Shown piece by piece: positions 60,590-64,000 of a stretch of DNA of 64,000 nt; within the stretch, counting starts at the first letter, position 1, and each line of letters starts with the position of its first letter. The notes beneath the pieces were generated by a model that was not told the origin of the DNA, did no database searches, and was given only the letters and a program-made list of their open reading frames with translations. The DNA comes from Oceanihabitans sp. IOP_32 (GTDB taxonomy: Bacteria; Bacteroidota; Bacteroidia; Flavobacteriales; Flavobacteriaceae). The DNA is taken from contig NZ_CP040813.1 of assembly GCF_009498295.1 (NCBI RefSeq), positions 1,035,001-1,099,000 on the forward strand. Reading direction: 5' to 3'. Both the position numbers and the translations under genes were made by a program.

Positions 60590-61438
60590 ATGAAAACTAA
60601 AATAACAACACTAGCAATTGTAGCCTTAACCATTATGAGCTGCAACAATTCAAAAAAAACGAATACAGAAACATCTTCAGAAAAAACTGAAACCCCAATT
60701 GAAAATAAAACCGCCTCTCATACTACAACTATTGAGAACACAAAATGGATTATCACCACTTTAAATGGTGGCGATATGAGTGATAGAGAGGCCAATGGTC
60801 AAGAGATTTATTTTATACTCGATTCTAAAACAAACCGCATAAGCGGAAACTCAGGTTGTAATATTTTTACTGGAACATACGCCTTAAACGATGATAATCA
60901 AATTTCGTTTTCAAAATTAGGGGCTACCAAAATGATGTGTCCTGATGCCAAAATTAACGAATCCTTAATTCTTAGTGTTTTTGAAAACGCCAACCATTAC
61001 AGCATCACTAATGGCATACTAGCTTTAAAAAAAGCCGAAAACGCACCTTTAGCAGAATTTAAAAAGATTAAAGTAGTCGATGAGCCTATTGTTGAAAAAT
61101 ATTGGAAGTTAAAAACACTAGAAGGCAAAGCGATTACTATGGCAGAAAACCAAGAGCAAGAAATTTATTTAATATTAAAATCAAAAGACAATAATTTTAC
61201 TGGTTTTGCCGGTTGTAACAACTTTTCTGGGAGCTATACTTTAGAGGAAGGTAACAGAATTCGTTTTGATAAAAATATAGCGGTTACTATGAAAGCTTGC
61301 CCAGATGTTGCTATTAATGAATCTGAATTTTTAAAGATTTTTGAACTTGTAGACAACTATACTATAAACGACGATGTATTATCCCTAAATGTAGGCAAAA
61401 GAGCTCCACTAGCAGTGTTTGAAGCCGTTTATTTTTAG
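60590..61438 (+). CDS. Tandem META-domain (HslJ-like) lipoprotein
   Basis: This 282-aa protein has a lipoprotein signal (TTLAIVALTIMSC, Cys16) and a Thr/Glu-rich spacer. Two META domains follow: about 52-155 (TKWIITTLNGGDM, SGNSGCNIFTGTYAL) and about 168-282 (KYWKLKTLEGKAI, TGFAGCNNFSGSYTL). Each has the conserved GCN(x)F(S/T)G core. Proteins of this group (HslJ) are linked to stress and antibiotic tolerance, with no known enzymatic role. The domain duplication suggests internal dimer formation. Confidence 0.89.
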   Translation: MKTKITTLAIVALTIMSCNNSKKTNTETSSEKTETPIENKTASHTTTIENTKWIITTLNGGDMSDREANGQEIYFILDSKTNRISGNSGCNIFTGTYALNDDNQISFSKLGATKMMCPDAKINESLILSVFENANHYSITNGILALKKAENAPLAEFKKIKVVDEPIVEKYWKLKTLEGKAITMAENQEQEIYLILKSKDNNFTGFAGCNNFSGSYTLEEGNRIRFDKNIAVTMKACPDVAINESEFLKIFELVDNYTINDDVLSLNVGKRAPLAVFEAVYF

Positions 61439-61481
61439 AATACAACTCGTTTAACTTCATCACTTTTTAAAACATAATACT

Positions 61482-62120
61482 ATGAAATCTATATTTTTTA
61501 AACCCATTAGAGACAGCATTAAATATTGGTATGTTCCTTTAATTATTGGGCTGTTTTTTATTGTTGTAAGCGTTATCGCGTTTACCTCACCCGAACGCTC
61601 GCTACTCACCTTATCTATTTTATTTGCCTTATCATTTCTATTAAGTGGAATCTCGGAAGTTGTGTTTTCACTAATGAACAGAAATCGTATGGAAAATTGG
61701 GGTTGGTCGCTTGCCTTTGGCATCATCACCCTAATTCTTGGTATCTCATTACTTATGCATCCCAACTTGTCTTTAGGTATATTGGCATTTTATATCGGTA
61801 TTGTTATTCTTTTTAGATCGGTTGCTGCCTTTAGTTTTGCCCTAGATCTTAAACGCTACGGGAGTAAAAAATGGGGTAGCCTATTGGCTTTGGGCATAAT
61901 AGGCGCTATATTCTCTTTCATTCTTATTTTAAACCCTGTTTTTACTGGTATGAGCATTGTAGTTCTCGTGGCACTAAGCTTCCTGTTTGCTGGGCTATTT
62001 AGTATTTCGTTGTCTTTACAACTACGAAAAATCCACAAATCATCTAAATCCATTTCTTCAGAATTAAAAAAACGTTACGACGATATTATGGAAGAAATTC
62101 TTGATGAATTAGACGATTAA
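61482..62120 (+). CDS. HdeD/DUF308-family membrane protein
   Basis: This 212-aa protein has six hydrophobic helices (YVPLIIGLFFIVVSVIAF, LSILFALSFLLSGISEVVF, WGWSLAFGIITLILGISLL, LGILAFYIGIVILFRSV, LLALGIIGAIFSFILIL, IVVLVALSFLFAGLFSI) arranged as the three-helix repeat of DUF308/HdeD. A charged C-terminal tail (about 185-212) is probably cytosolic. HdeD is linked to acid and density stress in E. coli; the molecular role is unknown. It is 43 bp after the META gene and 25 bp before the amidohydrolase. Confidence 0.88.
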   Translation: MKSIFFKPIRDSIKYWYVPLIIGLFFIVVSVIAFTSPERSLLTLSILFALSFLLSGISEVVFSLMNRNRMENWGWSLAFGIITLILGISLLMHPNLSLGILAFYIGIVILFRSVAAFSFALDLKRYGSKKWGSLLALGIIGAIFSFILILNPVFTGMSIVVLVALSFLFAGLFSISLSLQLRKIHKSSKSISSELKKRYDDIMEEILDELDD

Positions 62121-62145
62121 ATCCCATGTATAAAGCCAACCTGAA

Positions 62146-63867
62146 ATGAAAAAATCAATAGTCATGCTATGTGTTTTAACTGCTGTTTTTAGTTGTAGAG
62201 ACAATAAAAATCAAGCTGAAGATAATACAACCACCGAAACTACGCAGTTATTCTTTAATGGCGATATTATCACCATGGATTCTGAAAAACCAGAATATGC
62301 TGAAGCTTTAGTTGAAAAAAACGGTAACATCGTTTTTGTAGGACGTAAAACCCAAGCCGAAGCCAAACATAGCGATGCCAAAAAAATTAACCTTAACGGA
62401 AAAACCTTACTACCGGGTTTTATAGATCCTCACAGCCACTTTGCTATGGTGTCGAACACCATGGGTCAAGTCAATTTAAACTCAGAACCTGTTGGAACAA
62501 TTACTAATATTAACGATATTTTAGAACGTTTAAAACAATATAAAGAAGAAGAAAACATTCCAGATGGCGAATGGATTTTTGGTTGGGGATATGATGATGG
62601 TCAATTGGCCGAGAAACGCCATCCTACAAAAAACGACATTGATAAAATATTACCAAACAATCCAGTTTATCTGCAGCATACCAGCGGGCACATGGGCGTT
62701 GCCAATGCATTAGCACTCGAATTCTTTGAAGTTTCCAAAGATACTAAGAGTCCAGAAGGTGGTACGATTGATCGTTTTCCTAATTCGGAAGAACCAACGG
62801 GTCTAGTTCAAGAAACAGCCATGTATCCCTTTGTAGGTTTTATGCTAGAAAAATTAGCTTCAAAACAAGAAGCATTTTTCGATACGACACAAAATTATTA
62901 TGCTTCAAATGGTATTACCACAGCACATGATGGTATGACCGATAGAAACACCATACGCTTCTTTCAATCGCAAGCCGATGCTGGAAAATTTAAAATTGAT
63001 TTGGTGGCATTGGCAGGTTATGCCGAATTGGAATCCAACTTAAAGGATTCCACGCTTCAATTTAAAACCTATAAAAACGGCTTTAAGGTACAAGGCACAA
63101 AAATAGTTGCAGATGGGTCTCCACAAGGGAAAACGGCCTATTTCACAAAACCTTATTTAACCGAAGTGCCCGGTTGCTTTAACTATTGTAGAGGTTTACC
63201 TAGTTTAACGCAAGAAACCCTAAACAACTTATTTTTAAAAGCCTACAAAGCCAACAATCAATTATTCGTGCACTGTAACGGTGATGCCACCATAGACATG
63301 ATTTTTAATGCGCACCAAAACGCCAGTAAAGTATTAAATGAGCCACTAAATAAAGACCGAAGAACCATCATTATTCATGCGCAATTCCCAAGACCAGAGC
63401 AATTAGAAATGTTTGTAGACTACAAAATGGAACCTTCGTTTTTTACCAACCATGCCTATTTTTGGGGTGACGTGCATTTGGAGAATTTAGGTAAAGAAAG
63501 GGCAGAGTTTTTAAGTCCTCTGGTAAGTGCCACACGCTTAGGCTTAAAACCTACCAACCATTCTGATGCTACGGTAACCCCAATCGATCCTATTTTTACA
63601 CTATGGACTGCTGTAAATCGAGTGTCACGATCGGGTGTAATTATTGGAGCAGACGAAAGAGCCACACCTTATCAAGCCCTTCAAGCCATTACTGTAAATG
63701 CGGCTTACGAATTATTTGACGAGCATTTAAAAGGCACTTTAAGCGTGGGCAAGCTAGCAGATTTTGTGATATTGGATAAAAACCCTCTAAAAGTAGAACC
63801 CATGACAATTAAAGATATTCAGGTTTTAGAAACTTTTAAAGAAGGAAAAAGCGTATTCAAACAATAG
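62146..63867 (+). CDS. YtcJ-like amidohydrolase, lipoprotein
   Basis: This 573-aa protein has a lipoprotein signal (SIVMLCVLTAVFSC, Cys17) and an amidohydrolase (metal-dependent TIM-barrel) domain with GKTLLPGFIDPHSHF (metal-binding HxH), FGWGYDDGQ, ITTAHDG, FVHCNGDATIDM, NHSDATVTPIDP and LSVGKLADFVILDKNPL. It matches the YtcJ/AdeC-like amidohydrolase 3 family, which cleaves cyclic amides or acyl amino acids. The substrate is unknown. A periplasmic/outer-membrane anchored version is typical of Bacteroidota. Confidence 0.92.
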   Translation: MKKSIVMLCVLTAVFSCRDNKNQAEDNTTTETTQLFFNGDIITMDSEKPEYAEALVEKNGNIVFVGRKTQAEAKHSDAKKINLNGKTLLPGFIDPHSHFAMVSNTMGQVNLNSEPVGTITNINDILERLKQYKEEENIPDGEWIFGWGYDDGQLAEKRHPTKNDIDKILPNNPVYLQHTSGHMGVANALALEFFEVSKDTKSPEGGTIDRFPNSEEPTGLVQETAMYPFVGFMLEKLASKQEAFFDTTQNYYASNGITTAHDGMTDRNTIRFFQSQADAGKFKIDLVALAGYAELESNLKDSTLQFKTYKNGFKVQGTKIVADGSPQGKTAYFTKPYLTEVPGCFNYCRGLPSLTQETLNNLFLKAYKANNQLFVHCNGDATIDMIFNAHQNASKVLNEPLNKDRRTIIIHAQFPRPEQLEMFVDYKMEPSFFTNHAYFWGDVHLENLGKERAEFLSPLVSATRLGLKPTNHSDATVTPIDPIFTLWTAVNRVSRSGVIIGADERATPYQALQAITVNAAYELFDEHLKGTLSVGKLADFVILDKNPLKVEPMTIKDIQVLETFKEGKSVFKQ

Positions 63868-63885
63868 TGTTTTAACGAGATAAGC

Positions 63886-64000
63886 ATGAACATATCAAAT
63901 TTATTTAACCTAAAAGGAAAGACTGCTATTGTAACCGGTGGCGCAAACGGCATAGGAAAGGCAACCGCTATAATTCTAGCACAACACGGTGCAAACATAG
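63886..64000 (+). CDS. Short-chain dehydrogenase (5' end only; cut by window edge)
   Basis: From the ATG at 63886 the frame stays open for 38 codons to the window end. It has the SDR start [20 protein letters not shown], the NAD(P)-binding TGxxxGIG motif. It lies 18 bp after the amidohydrolase stop and is probably in the same operon. The substrate is unknown. Confidence 0.88.
   Translation, partial: MNISNLFNLKGKTAIVTGGANGIGKATAIILAQHGANI

Overview
The window looks like chromosomal DNA of a marine-type member of the Bacteroidota, most likely Flavobacteriaceae. The DNA is AT-rich. It carries a SusC/SusD pair, PorP/SprF and a type B (gliding-motility-type) C-terminal sorting domain of the type IX secretion system (T9SS), and several promoters with the Bacteroidota pattern TTG-N19..22-TAnnTTTG. 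No genus can be named from the sequence alone.

Region 1 (1-19043) is a polysaccharide utilization locus for a uronic-acid-containing glycan. Two gene sets diverge from about 10.2-10.8 kb. The leftward set encodes SusC, SusD, an alpha/beta-hydrolase esterase, a GH2 enzyme with glucuronidase-like features, a tandem DUF1080 lipoprotein, and a Tat-exported Gfo/Idh/MocA oxidoreductase cut by the window edge. The rightward set is a complete hexuronate route: SDR fructuronate/mannonate oxidoreductase, UxuA, UxaC, a three-part TRAP transporter (DctP, DctQ, DctM), KdgK and KDPG aldolase. Together they should take surface-bound oligosaccharide to pyruvate and glyceraldehyde-3-phosphate.

Region 2 (19295-32792) is a leftward surface-protein locus. 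Three paralogous beta-repeat surface proteins come first, one holding four near-identical 303-bp repeats. They are followed by a 1331-aa CUB/thrombospondin-type-3 protein, a type B CTD protein, a PorP/SprF protein and a PorE-like TPR/PD40/OmpA protein.

Region 3 (33.0-41.0 kb) is mostly housekeeping. It holds a decayed transposase fragment, two identical tRNA-Val(TAC) genes each with its own promoter and terminator, exbB-exbD-tonB-folC, a Glu/Leu/Phe/Val dehydrogenase, anmK and an acyl-CoA dehydrogenase.

Region 4 (41.0-42.9 kb) is a small repeat island. A 354-bp-period repeat carrying a perfect hairpin occurs at least three times, and an 0.88-kb toxin-antitoxin cassette (HigB/HigA type) sits inside it, flanked by CTTTGTT direct repeats.

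Region 5 (42.9-52.6 kb) has a Pif1-like helicase, a frameshifted guanine deaminase, and an arsenosugar biosynthesis cluster: AhpD-like protein, radical SAM ArsS, rhodanese, DUF2064 glycosyltransferase, purine nucleoside phosphorylase, ArsM, DUF547 and a family 2 glycosyltransferase.

Region 6 (52.7-64.0 kb) encodes envelope and lipid functions: a carboxypeptidase-regulatory-domain protein, a DUF481 protein, a patatin/outer-membrane-barrel protein, cardiolipin synthase, a tandem META lipoprotein, an HdeD-like membrane protein, a YtcJ-like amidohydrolase and the start of an SDR gene.

The least-explained items are the TA cassette and its hairpin repeats, a GC-rich structured element at 46490-46572, the Gfo/Idh plus DUF1080 pair inside a uronate locus, and the placement of a nucleoside phosphorylase in the arsenosugar cluster.
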